NCBI RefSeq assembly: GCF_018403325.1
Contig: NZ_BOSL01000002.1
Location: 310,001-374,000 of the forward strand
Source of the DNA: Paenibacillus vini
Lineage (GTDB): Bacteria > Bacillota > Bacilli > Paenibacillales > Paenibacillaceae
Length of the DNA: 64,000 nucleotides
Direction: 5' to 3'
In this document: positions 51,630 to 63,395 of the stretch, piece by piece
How positions within the stretch are numbered: the stretch's first letter is position 1
How the letters are laid out: every line of letters begins with the position of its first letter
Translations under genes and position numbers: made by a program
Notes under the pieces: generated by a model
What the model was told of the DNA's origin: nothing
Databases searched by the model: none
The model's input: the letters and a program-made list of their open reading frames with translations, nothing else

Positions 51630-53876
51630 ATGAATTTCAAACGATTGGTTATCGCAACATTTTTAGCGGCTTCGCAAGTAGCGATGGTCCTTCCCGCCAG
51701 TGCGGAAGAGGCTGTCCCGAATACCCCCCCGAGCGAGGCGAACGTATCCGGACAGACGGTGAATAATCCGGCTAACGGAAACCAGGATCCAAACGCTGTA
51801 ACGGGTGAAACGGTGAATCCGGATCAAGGCCAGGTTGAAGGCCAAACCGAAGGACAGGTTGAAGGTCAAGTAACCGAGGAAAACGGTGGAACCACTGTTC
51901 CCGGGAACGAGCAGGAAGGTACAGGGACAGACAGCACTGTTACCGGAGGAAGTACCACGACAACCACGCCTTCGACTAATAGTTTGTCGAACGGCACCGG
52001 TGCCGGACAGCTCATTTTGATGATGGACAGCAAAAAGATGTATCAAAACGGTAAGGAATATCTCGCCGGTTATCCGATGGAAGTTAAAAAGGGAGTATCC
52101 TACGTCTCGATCCGCGCTATCGTTGAACGCGCCGGACTTCAAATTTCTTACGATAACAAAACGAAAGAAACGATTATTCAACGGGGAGCCGATGAGCTTC
52201 GTTTTAAAGTGAATGCTTCCAATTACAAAGTGAACGGCGTTACGACGAAAATGAGCGGTACTTCTTATTCCGCCAAAAATAATTTCATGGTTCCGCTGAC
52301 GGCCATTACAAAAGCATTGAACATGCCTTATGAATGGGATCAAAAAGGAAAACGGGTTATTGTGAGCGTCTCGACGAAACCGATCGCTTCGTTCTCGATC
52401 GGGAACAAAGAGGTCATTTCCGGAGAAACTCAAGTTCAGTATTTAACGAACGCCTACTCTCCTTCTGGATTGCAAATCGTTAATGAAGAGTGGATCGGCC
52501 GCGAAGAAATGTATATGACTCCTGGGGCCTATACCGTAACTTACCGGGTTCAAGACTCCAGCGGCCAGTGGAGCGATCCGTTCTCGCTGACAGTGAACGT
52601 TAGGAAGCCGCATACGCCTCCAGTAGCTAACTTCACTACAGATAAAGATACTTACAAAATGGGCGAACTTATTACTTATAACGATCTCAGTACGGATGAA
52701 GTAGGTATCAAGGACCGGGATTGGGAGAACAAGCAACTGGCTTTCTTTTCACCGGGTCCCGTATCTATCAAATTAACCGTAACCAACGAATTCGGATTGA
52801 CTTCTTCGATTGAGAAGACGATTACGATCACGAATGAAACGCTGTACACTCGAGATGATTTTAACAAAATATTCACGCCGGTCGGCGATAAATATGCTTT
52901 TGACGGTACTCAGGTTCCTACCTGGGAGAAAGTAAACTATACGTTTACTTCAGATTCTACGACGCTGATCCGTAGTAACAGCCCGGAAACAGTATTCTCC
53001 GAAGGGGTTGTGTACAGAGAATCGGCGATCGGGGATACCCGCTTTATGATCCATCACGCAAATGCTACAGGCAAGAACGTTAAGATGTATGTGATCGCAA
53101 CGAACAAAAATACGACCGAAACCGCCCGTTTAACGCAGACCAATTTCGGATTCGCAGGACCTAACCAGTATGCGACTGGGGTGGGTAAGGCGTCGGTAGA
53201 GCGTTATTATCAGTCGATGCAGACAGGCAGCAAATACAAGGATATGTGGATTGCACCGGGCGAGAGCAAAATCATTCTTAACGACCTGAGTGCAACGGCC
53301 ATGAAGCAGGGAGAAGTAATTTCCCTGTTTGCGGATCTGTACAGTGACCATACGCTTCAATATGACGTGATCATGATTGACTCAAGCAAGGATCCGTTTG
53401 TGTACCTTCCATATCTGAGCGTGCTTCCTTCGGATATCCACAACCGCGGGACGTACAGCGATGCAACGCGCCATATCGAATATGGCGATCTGATCGGTAC
53501 TAAACCGGTTCGACTCCTGATTGGGGACAATTCAAGCGATCCGTTCCTGGTTGGAGAAGATGGACCGACCGGAGAATACAAACTTAATGCCGGTAACTTC
53601 GGCGTTGTATACACCATCAAGCTGTATCGTGTAGCTCCAAATACTTTGATTACCTTTAATCCGCGCGGCGGATTCTATACCGGTAATATCATGGTCAACG
53701 GAAACATCGTTCCGGTTGCCCTGAGCAGCGGTTTGAGTGCGCCGAATGAGAACAGCGTGCTGTTCCGGTCCGGAGACCGGGAACAGACCGTAGAATTCCT
53801 GTTTACAGCGGCACCGGGCAGCAATCTGTCCGTCAATCTGCTCTTCCAGCCATTGCCGGAAGTAAAACAGCCTTAA
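51630..53876 (+). CDS. secreted protein with copper-amine-oxidase N-terminal domain and Ig/PKD-like region
   Basis: 748 residues. Signal peptide (about 1-24, cleavage near PASAEE). Residues ~30-130 are a disordered acidic linker with short repeats of QVEGQ/TEGQVEGQ type and Thr-rich stretches. Residues ~135-255 are a copper-amine-oxidase N-terminal-like domain (GYPMEVKKGVSYVSIRAIVERAGL, MVPLTAITKALNMPYEWD), which in Paenibacillus is a common wall or surface module without oxidase activity. Residues ~258-350 and ~355-420 look like Ig or PKD-like beta domains, followed by a large beta-rich C-terminal part of unknown type. No sortase or SLH motif is seen. The start is ATG 51630 behind GAGAAGGAG. 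Confidence 0.85.
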   Translation: MNFKRLVIATFLAASQVAMVLPASAEEAVPNTPPSEANVSGQTVNNPANGNQDPNAVTGETVNPDQGQVEGQTEGQVEGQVTEENGGTTVPGNEQEGTGTDSTVTGGSTTTTTPSTNSLSNGTGAGQLILMMDSKKMYQNGKEYLAGYPMEVKKGVSYVSIRAIVERAGLQISYDNKTKETIIQRGADELRFKVNASNYKVNGVTTKMSGTSYSAKNNFMVPLTAITKALNMPYEWDQKGKRVIVSVSTKPIASFSIGNKEVISGETQVQYLTNAYSPSGLQIVNEEWIGREEMYMTPGAYTVTYRVQDSSGQWSDPFSLTVNVRKPHTPPVANFTTDKDTYKMGELITYNDLSTDEVGIKDRDWENKQLAFFSPGPVSIKLTVTNEFGLTSSIEKTITITNETLYTRDDFNKIFTPVGDKYAFDGTQVPTWEKVNYTFTSDSTTLIRSNSPETVFSEGVVYRESAIGDTRFMIHHANATGKNVKMYVIATNKNTTETARLTQTNFGFAGPNQYATGVGKASVERYYQSMQTGSKYKDMWIAPGESKIILNDLSATAMKQGEVISLFADLYSDHTLQYDVIMIDSSKDPFVYLPYLSVLPSDIHNRGTYSDATRHIEYGDLIGTKPVRLLIGDNSSDPFLVGEDGPTGEYKLNAGNFGVVYTIKLYRVAPNTLITFNPRGGFYTGNIMVNGNIVPVALSSGLSAPNENSVLFRSGDREQTVEFLFTAAPGSNLSVNLLFQPLPEVKQP

Positions 53877-53903
53877 GACCAGCGCCTTAGCGCGCTAGGA
53901 TAG

Positions 53904-53933
53904 AGTCCGGGACCTTGTCCCGGACTTTTTTTA
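53904..53933 (+). terminator. terminator after the secreted protein gene
   Basis: AGTCCGGGA and TCCCGGACT around a short CCTTG loop, followed by seven T. Confidence 0.92.
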
Positions 53934-54118
53934 CTGGGAAACTCAAACACGAACTGGGTTTGTTTACTTATCGGGGCCGCTTTCCGGCTCGCTCTCCGGT
54001 TCATTGACGGAGAGATCATTTTGGTTCATTATTAAAGATGTGTTCATCTTGAATTGATGACTTTTTGAACTACCTTTAGAAGAGATTCATGGAAGGCTTA
54101 TGACGGGAGGAATGTCGC

Positions 54119-54583
54119 ATGCTGTCGACAGAGGAAATCATAGCCGTGATGTCCGCCCAGGGCTTGCGGATTACCGATCAGCGCAGAAGTCTGGCTAAAC
54201 TGTTTGCCGAGCGGGACGGTTATTTGACGCCGAAGGACGTATATGAATATATGTGCAAGCAGTACAGCGGGCTCAGTTTTGATACAGTGTACCGTAATCT
54301 GAGAGTGATGGAGGAGCTTGGAGCTATTGAACAGATCGTTTTTGAAGACGGTCTTAAGTTCCGGGCAAGCTGCAGCAGCGAAGGACATCATCATCATCAT
54401 TTAATATGTTTGCAGTGTCAAAAAACATACCCGATCCACTTTTGCCCGATGCCGCTCACGGATGCGCCGGACGAGTTCCAAGTGGTGAAGCATAAATTTG
54501 AAGTTTTCGGCTATTGTAAGGATTGCAGAAAGGACGGGGCCGGGGAGCAAGAGAAGGTCGTCCAGCAAAGCGGAGGGAAGTAA
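54119..54583 (+). CDS. zur: Fur family regulator, probably zinc-responsive Zur
   Basis: 154 residues. N-terminal winged helix ([49 protein letters not shown]), His-rich hinge [10 protein letters not shown], and two structural zinc pairs CLQC and CKDC. Zur is preferred over Fur or PerR because the znuACB zinc importer with a Zur box lies 3 kb downstream on the same strand; sequence alone does not settle metal choice. The start is ATG 54119 behind GGGAGG. Its stop is directly followed by yidD with a shared ribosome site. Confidence 0.85.
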   Translation: MLSTEEIIAVMSAQGLRITDQRRSLAKLFAERDGYLTPKDVYEYMCKQYSGLSFDTVYRNLRVMEELGAIEQIVFEDGLKFRASCSSEGHHHHHLICLQCQKTYPIHFCPMPLTDAPDEFQVVKHKFEVFGYCKDCRKDGAGEQEKVVQQSGGK

Positions 54584-54584
54584 G

Positions 54585-54851
54585 ATGGGCCTTGCACGCA
54601 AGACATTTCAGGGGCCGATTCGCTTCTACCGTAAATTCATTTCTCCACTGAAGCCGCCGACCTGCCGATTTTATCCGACTTGTTCCGCTTATGCTCTAGA
54701 GGCGATCGAGGTTCATGGACCGCTGAAGGGTTCCTGGCTGGCTGCGGTCAGAATCTCGAAATGCCATCCCTTTCATCCGGGAGGGCTTGATCCGGTACCG
54801 CCGAAGCGACAAAAAGGGGAACCGGTTCCGGACCTCGATGATCGACAATAA
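54585..54851 (+). CDS. yidD: membrane protein insertion efficiency factor YidD
   Basis: 88 residues, the family length. The hallmark segment [32 protein letters not shown] with three clustered Cys is present, followed by [17 protein letters not shown]. YidD is a peripheral membrane protein that assists YidC-dependent insertion. The start is ATG 54585, one base after the zur stop, with GGAGGGAAG inside zur; in-frame codons further upstream lie within zur and lack such a site. It appears to be translated together with zur rather than with the usual rnpA-yidC genes. Confidence 0.95.
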   Translation: MGLARKTFQGPIRFYRKFISPLKPPTCRFYPTCSAYALEAIEVHGPLKGSWLAAVRISKCHPFHPGGLDPVPPKRQKGEPVPDLDDRQ

Positions 54852-54939
54852 TCATGACCTGGTTCTTTTCAGGAGCCGGTCACGAGATAGATTCGGGATG
54901 GAGAAATAAGCCGGTGATAGCAGTGCTGTATATGGCGGC

Positions 54940-54968
54940 TTGACAGAGATATTGTCTTTTCTTAATAT
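54940..54968 (+). promoter_or_regulatory. SigA promoter of the metG T-box transcript
   Basis: TTGACA (54940-54945), 17 bases, TAATAT (54963-54968). The transcript would begin near 54975, just before the T-box leader. Between yidD and this promoter lies a hairpin (54855-54882) without a T run. Confidence 0.75.
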
Positions 54969-54984
54969 TAGATCATAACATTCA

Positions 54985-57307
<2,323 letters not shown>

Positions 57308-57312
57308 AGAAG

Positions 57313-57351
57313 ATTTACCGCCAAGGGCTTACCCTTGGCGGTTTTTTATTG
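57313..57351 (+). terminator. terminator after metG
   Basis: ACCGCCAAGGG and CCCTTGGCGGT around a short loop, followed by six T. Confidence 0.92.
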
Positions 57352-57391
57352 TGCACGGTGGCAAGATAAGTCTATGGAAAAGAAAAGAGGG

Positions 57392-57445
57392 TTGACACCT
57401 GATTTAATATGCCCCTATAATCATATTTGTAATTATTACGATTAA
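57392..57445 (+). promoter_or_regulatory. znuA promoter overlapped by a Zur box
   Basis: TTGACA (57392-57397), 18 bases, TATAAT (57416-57421). TTGTAATTATTACGA (57427-57441) matches the core of the Bacillus Zur box TCGTAATnATTACGA with one substitution and covers the expected transcript start, the place for zinc-dependent repression. Confidence 0.88.
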
Positions 57446-57459
57446 GAGGAGTGAGAGAG

Positions 57460-58518
57460 ATGGCTTTATACATAAAGAGAGGCTTGAAACTTATTTTTCC
57501 ACTGGCGGCAGTGCTGGTGTTGATGGTGGGCTGCGGGAAAAGCGCGGGCGGCGAAATCGTGGAAGGCAAGGTGAACGTGGTAACCAGCTTCTACCCGATA
57601 TATGAATTTGCTACGGCGATCGGCGGTGAAGACGCCAATGTTATTAACCTGCTGCCCGTGGGTGTAGAACCCCATGACTGGACGCCGCGCAGCCAGGATA
57701 TTCTGAACACCTCTAAAGCGCAGCTATTCTTGTACAATGGTGCCGGATTGGAAGGGTGGGCGCCGAACTTCCTGAAAGGAATGGGCAAGGATGCCGCCGT
57801 TAAAACCGTGGAGGTCAGCCAGGGTATCGATCTGATTTATGCCGAAGGGGATGACGGGCATGATCACGGGCATGGGGATGAAGGTACTGAGACTGAGGCG
57901 ACACATGAGGAACATGGTGCAGACGAAGAACATCACGACGAAGAAGTAGGCGGAGACGGTGCCGATTCTTCTCAAGCAGGTGATGTGCCGGCTCATCACA
58001 TCGATCCGCATACCTGGGTCAGTCCGAAATCCGCCAAAATTATCGCTGAGAATATCAAAAACAGCTATATTGAAGTAGATCCGGCTCACAAGGAAAACTA
58101 TGAAGCACGCTATACGGAGCTAAGTCAAAAGCTTGACGCTCTGGATGCCAAATTCACCGAAGAACTGTCAAAGACGGCTAAGAAGGAAATCGTAGTATCC
58201 CACCAAGCGTTCGGTTATTTATGCCGGGATTACGGGCTTACGCAGCACGCTATTATGGGATTGTCGCCTGAAGCCGAGCCAAGAGCGCAGGATCTGGTGG
58301 CCCTGTCCAAGATGGTGAAGGAAGAAGATATCAAATATATCTTTTTTGAAGAGCTGGTCTCCGATAAACTTGCGAAAACTTTGGCGGGTGAAGCCGGAGT
58401 CGAGACTCTGGTACTGAATCCGGTGGAAGGCTTGACCAAGGAACAGCAGAAGGCGGGAGACAATTATTTCACGCTGATGGAGAACAATTTGCAAAATCTG
58501 ATTCTCGCTCTACAATAA
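57460..58518 (+). CDS. znuA: zinc ABC transporter substrate-binding lipoprotein
   Basis: 352 residues. Lipoprotein signal with Cys25 (VLMVGC). The cluster A-I binding-protein fold is seen in VVTSFYPIYEFATAIGG, LLPVGVEPHDWTPRSQD, HIDPHTWVSPKSAKIIAENI, VSHQAFGYLCRDYGL and FEELVSDKLAKTLAGE, providing zinc His residues. A long His/Asp/Glu-rich loop (~128-165) is typical of zinc, not manganese, binders. The start is ATG 57460 behind AAGAGGAG; GTG 57451 abuts that site. First gene of znuACB, under the Zur box. Confidence 0.95.
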   Translation: MALYIKRGLKLIFPLAAVLVLMVGCGKSAGGEIVEGKVNVVTSFYPIYEFATAIGGEDANVINLLPVGVEPHDWTPRSQDILNTSKAQLFLYNGAGLEGWAPNFLKGMGKDAAVKTVEVSQGIDLIYAEGDDGHDHGHGDEGTETEATHEEHGADEEHHDEEVGGDGADSSQAGDVPAHHIDPHTWVSPKSAKIIAENIKNSYIEVDPAHKENYEARYTELSQKLDALDAKFTEELSKTAKKEIVVSHQAFGYLCRDYGLTQHAIMGLSPEAEPRAQDLVALSKMVKEEDIKYIFFEELVSDKLAKTLAGEAGVETLVLNPVEGLTKEQQKAGDNYFTLMENNLQNLILALQ

Positions 58519-58554
58519 AGAGAGGAATTTTAAGAACCGGAAGGACGAGGACTA

Positions 58555-59343
58555 ATGAAATCAGAGACTGCCGCTCCGGCGGCATACTGCCATGATAACA
58601 TCATCGAGCTGGACGGGGTTTCGTTCGCCTACAAGGATCAGCAGGTCATTACCGATCTCAATCTGGTCATCAAGGAACGCGACTTTATGGGGGTTATCGG
58701 CTCCAATGGAGCCGGCAAAACAACATTGCTGAAGATGATGGTTGGCCTGCTCCGCCCCACTCAGGGGGAAATCCGGTTGTTCGGGGAACCGATCCGGAAA
58801 TTCCGGGACTGGGATCGAATCGGTTATGTACCTCAGAAGAATGCATTTAATCCACTATTCCCGGCTACCGTCCGGGAAGTGGTCATGTCTGGCCTGTACA
58901 GCAACAAGAAGCTGTTTAGACGGGTCGGCAAAGCAGACCAGCAGAAATGCGAAGAAGCGATGGAGGTCATGCGCATTGTCGATATCGCCGGCAAACGGAT
59001 CGGCCAGTTGTCAGGAGGTCAGCAGCAGCGGGTATTCTTGGCCCGGGCGCTGATCAACCAGCCGGATTTGCTGATCCTCGACGAACCGACAGTAGGCATC
59101 GATGCTCAAACCCAGGCCGATTTTTTTGAACTCATATTCCATATGCATGCCCATCACCAAATGACCTTCTTGATGGTGTCCCATGATATTGAAATGATTG
59201 AAGGTTATCTCGGAAAAGAACCCCGCGACCGCTGCGGAGGCATCAAGTTTTATGTGCGCCACTCGCATGATCAGAGCTGTGAGATTCCGGGCTTGCAGCA
59301 CTCCCTTTTGGAGGATGCGCAGGTCCCTCTGGCCAGTAAATGA
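58555..59343 (+). CDS. znuC: zinc ABC transporter ATP-binding protein
   Basis: 262 residues. Walker A GSNGAGKTT, Q-loop VPQKNAF, signature LSGGQQQRVFLARAL, Walker B LLILDEP and switch His in LMVSHDIE are all present, so it should be an active ATPase. The last ~40 residues are rich in charged residues and less conserved, with a His-containing tail. The start is ATG 58555 behind GGAAGGACGAGG, 36 bases after znuA. Gene order znuA-znuC-znuB is that of the Bacillus operon. Confidence 0.96.
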   Translation: MKSETAAPAAYCHDNIIELDGVSFAYKDQQVITDLNLVIKERDFMGVIGSNGAGKTTLLKMMVGLLRPTQGEIRLFGEPIRKFRDWDRIGYVPQKNAFNPLFPATVREVVMSGLYSNKKLFRRVGKADQQKCEEAMEVMRIVDIAGKRIGQLSGGQQQRVFLARALINQPDLLILDEPTVGIDAQTQADFFELIFHMHAHHQMTFLMVSHDIEMIEGYLGKEPRDRCGGIKFYVRHSHDQSCEIPGLQHSLLEDAQVPLASK

Positions 59344-59385
59344 TGTTGATGTGCACTTTTTTTGAAGTGATAGGAGATGTGACAC

Positions 59386-60189
59386 TTGGAAATTTTAACA
59401 GCTGATTTTTTTCAAAGAGCGCTGACAGGCGGGCTGCTCATCGGGCTTACGGCTCCCTTGATCGGCATTTTTCTCGTTTTGCGGCGTCTGTCCATGATTG
59501 GAGATACGCTGGCTCACGTGACGATCGCCGGGGTAGCGCTAGGATTTCTCATCGAGGTGTATCCCATTGGAGTAGGGCTCGTGTTTGCCGTCGTGGCATC
59601 ATTTGCGATCGAAAAATTGAGGAAAGCTTATAAAGGTTACGCCGAGCTGTCCATCGCCGTCATTATGGCGGGAGGAGTAGCGCTGGCTTCGCTGTTCTTT
59701 ACGCTGGGGATGGGTTACAATAACGATGTGGTCAGTTACCTGTTCGGCAGCATCTATACCTTGGATACGACAGATTTGTACGTGGTTGGAGCGGTTACTA
59801 TCGTTGTCGTGGCAATCATTTCGGTCTTTTTCAAAGAAATGTTCCTGCTTACGTTCGAGGAGGATGCGGCATCGGTCAGCGGTTTGCCGGTGAAACTGCT
59901 TAATCTGTTGATCACCGTGATGACCGCGCTGGTTGTCAGTACGGCGATCAAGATAGTCGGGGCGCTGTTAGTTTCCGCACTGCTGACTATTCCGGCCGCC
60001 TGCAGCTTGCTGATCGCCAGGAGCTTCAAAACCTCGGTCATTTTTTCCGTTGTCATAGCGGAAATTGCCGTCGTTGCCGGCCTTATGACGGCGGGGATTT
60101 GGAATTTGGCCCCTGGAGCCACCATTGTGCTGCTGCTCATCGCGATGCTCATTTTGACGCTGATCGGGAAAAAGGGGTTTTCCGCCTGA
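59386..60189 (+). CDS. znuB: zinc ABC transporter permease
   Basis: 267 residues, about eight membrane helices, ABC-3 family. Key segments are GLLIGLTAPLIGIFLVLRRLSMIGDTLAHVTIAGVALGFL and TFEEDAASVSGLPVKLLNLLITVMTAL, the latter acting as the ATPase coupling loop. The start appears to be TTG 59386 behind TAGGAGATGTGA; no ATG or GTG in frame fits better. It follows znuC by 42 bases and ends 35 bases before the CcdA gene, with no terminator between. Confidence 0.94.
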   Translation: MEILTADFFQRALTGGLLIGLTAPLIGIFLVLRRLSMIGDTLAHVTIAGVALGFLIEVYPIGVGLVFAVVASFAIEKLRKAYKGYAELSIAVIMAGGVALASLFFTLGMGYNNDVVSYLFGSIYTLDTTDLYVVGAVTIVVVAIISVFFKEMFLLTFEEDAASVSGLPVKLLNLLITVMTALVVSTAIKIVGALLVSALLTIPAACSLLIARSFKTSVIFSVVIAEIAVVAGLMTAGIWNLAPGATIVLLLIAMLILTLIGKKGFSA

Positions 60190-60224
60190 CACAATAATCA
60201 CGAGAAGATTGCCAGGAGGTCGTT

Positions 60225-60938
60225 ATGGCTGACATCAATATTTGGGTCGCTTTCGGCGCGGGGATTGCCTCCTTTATTTCGCCGTGCTGCCTGCCTTTAT
60301 ACCCATCCTATTTATCTTATATTACGGGCATGTCGGTACAAACGCTGAAGACCGAGCAAAACAAGCGTGAGGTCCGTTTTCGGACGATGACCCATACGTT
60401 GGCTTTTATTCTAGGGTTCTCGGCCGTTTTTTACACCCTCGGTTTCGGTGCAGGCCTGTTTGGCGAATTTTTCAACAATAACCGGGCATTGATTCGCCAG
60501 CTTTCCGCGATTCTGATTATCCTGATGGGATTGTTTTTGCTTGGGATTTTTCAGCCGCGTTTTTTGATGCGCGAACGGAAAATGAATTTGAAATTTAAGC
60601 CGACGGGATACATAGGCTCCTTTATTTTCGGGATCGGCTTTTCGGCCGGCTGGTCGCCGTGTGTCGGTCCGATCCTGGCCGCCATTATCGCGCTCGCTGT
60701 CAGTGAGCCGGGAACTTGGATTGGCCTCATTACGGCATATACAATCGGATTTGCTCTACCTTTCTTTGTATTGGCATTTTTTGTAGGCTCCACCAAATGG
60801 ATTCTCCGATACTCCGGCTTGATGATGAAAATAGGAGGCGCTTTGATGCTCCTGATGGGCGTGCTCTTATTTACGAACCGGATGGCGAAGATTACAATCT
60901 GGCTTCAGCAGTTGACTCCGGACTGGTTGAAGTTTTAA
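60225..60938 (+). CDS. ccdA: cytochrome c biogenesis protein CcdA
   Basis: 237 residues with six membrane helices. CcdA carries electrons from cytosolic thioredoxin to extracytoplasmic thiol proteins. The redox cysteines lie in SPCCLPLYPSYLSYITG (helix 1) and GWSPCVGPILAA (helix 4). Duplicated halves of the DsbD transmembrane type can be seen. The start is ATG 60225 behind CCAGGAGGTCG. It may be read from the znu promoter, as no terminator separates it from znuB. Confidence 0.93.
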   Translation: MADINIWVAFGAGIASFISPCCLPLYPSYLSYITGMSVQTLKTEQNKREVRFRTMTHTLAFILGFSAVFYTLGFGAGLFGEFFNNNRALIRQLSAILIILMGLFLLGIFQPRFLMRERKMNLKFKPTGYIGSFIFGIGFSAGWSPCVGPILAAIIALAVSEPGTWIGLITAYTIGFALPFFVLAFFVGSTKWILRYSGLMMKIGGALMLLMGVLLFTNRMAKITIWLQQLTPDWLKF

Positions 60939-61070
60939 TTCTCCGGGCGGACTCCCGCTTGCAGGGGTTACGGACTTGCCAACAGACAAGCATAACATGT
61001 ATCATTATACAAGTAGCGGGATTCCTATGTGGCAGGTCCGCGTGAACTCATGGAAAAGAGGTTATACCAG

Positions 61071-61496
61071 ATGCCAACGCCCAGTATGGAGGATTATTTG
61101 GAGCGTATCTACAAATTGATCGACGAAAAGGGATATGCCCGGGTTTCCGACATTGCGGAAGGGTTGGAGGTTCATCCTTCATCCGTCACCAAGATGATTC
61201 AGAAACTGGATAAAGATGAATATTTGATTTATGAGAAATATCGGGGATTGGTTCTGACCAATAAAGGGAAGAAAGTCGGAAAACGGCTCGTTGACCGTCA
61301 TGAATTGCTCGAAGAATTTTTGGAGATGATCGGCGTAGATCATGAGAACATATATAAGGACGTGGAAGGGATCGAGCACCATTTAAGCTGGGATTCCATC
61401 ACATGCATCGCAGGCCTCGTCGAATATTTCAAGCGGGAAGATTCCCGGACCCAGGATTTGCGGAAAGTACAACAGGAGCTGCTGGGCGAATCTTGA
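61071..61496 (+). CDS. mntR: manganese-responsive regulator MntR (DtxR family)
   Basis: 141 residues, very close in pattern to Bacillus MntR. Winged helix [43 protein letters not shown]; metal ligands Asp8 and Glu11 (MEDYLERIY), the His in [10 protein letters not shown], and Glu/His in [13 protein letters not shown]. It represses Mn2+ uptake and in Bacillus activates Mn2+ export genes when metal is high. The start is ATG 61071, giving MPTPSMEDY as in relatives; upstream in-frame starts lack ribosome sites. No mntH or mntABCD gene is near, but a Mn2+-riboswitch TerC gene is in this window. Confidence 0.95.
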   Translation: MPTPSMEDYLERIYKLIDEKGYARVSDIAEGLEVHPSSVTKMIQKLDKDEYLIYEKYRGLVLTNKGKKVGKRLVDRHELLEEFLEMIGVDHENIYKDVEGIEHHLSWDSITCIAGLVEYFKREDSRTQDLRKVQQELLGES

Positions 61497-61533
61497 AATA
61501 ATCTTTTCTAGTAAAATACGTGAATCAGAGAAA

Positions 61534-61567
61534 GCATCTGTCGGCCAGAGACAGGTGTTTTTTTAAT
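61534..61567 (+). terminator. terminator after mntR
   Basis: CATCTGTC and GACAGGTG around GGCCAGA, followed by seven T. Confidence 0.88.
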
Positions 61568-61666
61568 TGTTGTTGAAAAATACAAATTTTGCGCAACTCT
61601 TCCGGTACGGGGAGCGTTTACAGATAGTAGAGTCATTATGTCTATCACATCATTTGGAGGTTACTG

Positions 61667-63310
61667 ATGAAATTTTTACGTACTTGGATGATTCCCCTGC
61701 TAATTCTGATGCTGATTTGGCCGGTCGCGGGAACCCGAAACAACGCCGCAGCTGCCACCGCCGGCGATATTCAAATCTATCTGGACGGCGTGCTGCTTCC
61801 GAGCGATTCCGCTCCTTACATCAAGGCGGCCGAGAACGTTACGATGGTCCCGCTTCGAGTAATCAGCGAAGGCCTGGGGGCCCAGGCGGAATGGTCTCCG
61901 GCTTCCAAATCGGCCACAATCCGCAAGGACGGGAATCTTCTGGTGCTCGGAATTGGCCAGAAGAAGGCACAGGTCAACGGGAACTCCGTTCCGCTTGAAG
62001 TGTCTGTGGAGAATAAAGCCGGCCGGACCATGGCACCCTTACGTTTCGTAAGCGAACAGCTCGGTCTGGTAGTCGATTGGAATCAAAAGACGAAGACGAT
62101 TTCCCTAACATCCTCGGATGCGGTAATCGTTGAACCGCCGGTAACAGAACCGCCAACGGAATCTGCGAATCCAGTCGAACCGGTACCACCGACCACTAAC
62201 GATGAACTACGGGGGGCTTGGATTTCGACCGTCTCCAATCTGGATTGGCCTAGCAAAGCCTCCTACGGAAAAGAGGAAACCCAAAAGGCCGAATATATTA
62301 AACTACTGGATGATTTACAGGGAATGGGGATGAATGCCGTATTCGTCCAGGTTCGTCCTTCCGGGGATGCCATCTACCCGTCCAAGCTGGTTCCATGGAG
62401 CACATTCCTGACCGGCACTGCGGGCAAGGATCCGGGTTACGATCCGCTGCAGTTCCTGATTGAGGAAACTCACCGGCGGGGCATGGAATTTCACGCCTGG
62501 TTCAATCCGTTCCGGGCCAGCACGGGCAGCGATGCCAGCAAATTGCCGGCAAACCATGTAGCGAAGCAGCATCCGGACTGGATCGTTAAATTCGGAGGCA
62601 AGCTGTACATCAATCCGGGAATTCCCGCTGCACGGGAGCATGTCATCGACGCTATCATGGAAGTGGTAAAAGGCTATGATATCGATGGGGTCCATTTGGA
62701 CGATTATTTTTACCCGACCGGGGAGACGTCCTCCTCGAAGTTTAATGATGATACCACCTATAAGAGCTATAATGCCAACAAGATATCCAACAAGGGCGAT
62801 TGGCGGCGCGACAATATCAATGAGTTTGTCCGGGATCTCGGGCATAGCGTGCGTCAGGCCGATCCGTCCATTTCCTACGGAATCAGTCCATTTGGCGTGT
62901 GGCGCAACAAAGCGAGCGATGTGACCGGCTCGGACACGAAGGCCAGCATATCGGCCTACGACAGCACCTATGCCGATGTCCGCACATGGATTCGGAACGG
63001 ATGGATCGATTACGTAACTCCGCAACTCTACTGGAGTCTGACGCGTAAAGAAGTTCGCTATGACATTCTTGCCGACTGGTGGGCGGGCGAGGTAAGAGGT
63101 ACGAGCGTCAAGCTCTATATCGGCCATGCTCCGTATAAGCTGGCCACTCCGGAAATCGGGTGGGGCAATGCACAAGAAATTATCAATCAGCTTGAATATA
63201 ACCGCACTATCCCGGAAATTTCGGGCAGCATCTTCTTTAGCGCAAAAGACTTGAGAAGAAATCCGCTGGGACTTATTCCGCTGTTGCAATCCTACTACTC
63301 TGCAAATTGA
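61667..63310 (+). CDS. secreted GHL10-like (DUF187/YngK-type) hydrolase with copper-amine-oxidase N-terminal domain
   Basis: 547 residues. Signal peptide ~1-31 (cleavage near AAAATA). Residues ~33-150 are a copper-amine-oxidase N-terminal-like module in two repeats (VTMVPLRVISEGLGAQAEWSP, RTMAPLRFVSEQLGLVVDWN), then a Pro/Thr/Glu linker (~155-180). From ELRGAWISTVSNLDWP the sequence is the glycosyl-hydrolase-like 10 barrel: AVFVQVRPSGDAIYPSKLVPWS, GMEFHAWFNPFRAS, IDGVHLDDYFYP and ISYGISPFGVWRN, typical of YngK-type proteins. The natural substrate is not established; cell-wall or exopolysaccharide glycans are plausible. The start is ATG 61667 behind TTGGAGG. Confidence 0.93.
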   Translation: MKFLRTWMIPLLILMLIWPVAGTRNNAAAATAGDIQIYLDGVLLPSDSAPYIKAAENVTMVPLRVISEGLGAQAEWSPASKSATIRKDGNLLVLGIGQKKAQVNGNSVPLEVSVENKAGRTMAPLRFVSEQLGLVVDWNQKTKTISLTSSDAVIVEPPVTEPPTESANPVEPVPPTTNDELRGAWISTVSNLDWPSKASYGKEETQKAEYIKLLDDLQGMGMNAVFVQVRPSGDAIYPSKLVPWSTFLTGTAGKDPGYDPLQFLIEETHRRGMEFHAWFNPFRASTGSDASKLPANHVAKQHPDWIVKFGGKLYINPGIPAAREHVIDAIMEVVKGYDIDGVHLDDYFYPTGETSSSKFNDDTTYKSYNANKISNKGDWRRDNINEFVRDLGHSVRQADPSISYGISPFGVWRNKASDVTGSDTKASISAYDSTYADVRTWIRNGWIDYVTPQLYWSLTRKEVRYDILADWWAGEVRGTSVKLYIGHAPYKLATPEIGWGNAQEIINQLEYNRTIPEISGSIFFSAKDLRRNPLGLIPLLQSYYSAN

Positions 63311-63395
63311 GCTCATATCAACGATAATTAGCATACTGACAACCTCCGTCATCATACATAAGCATTAGACTTGTGTGTGGGATGGGGGTTTTTTT

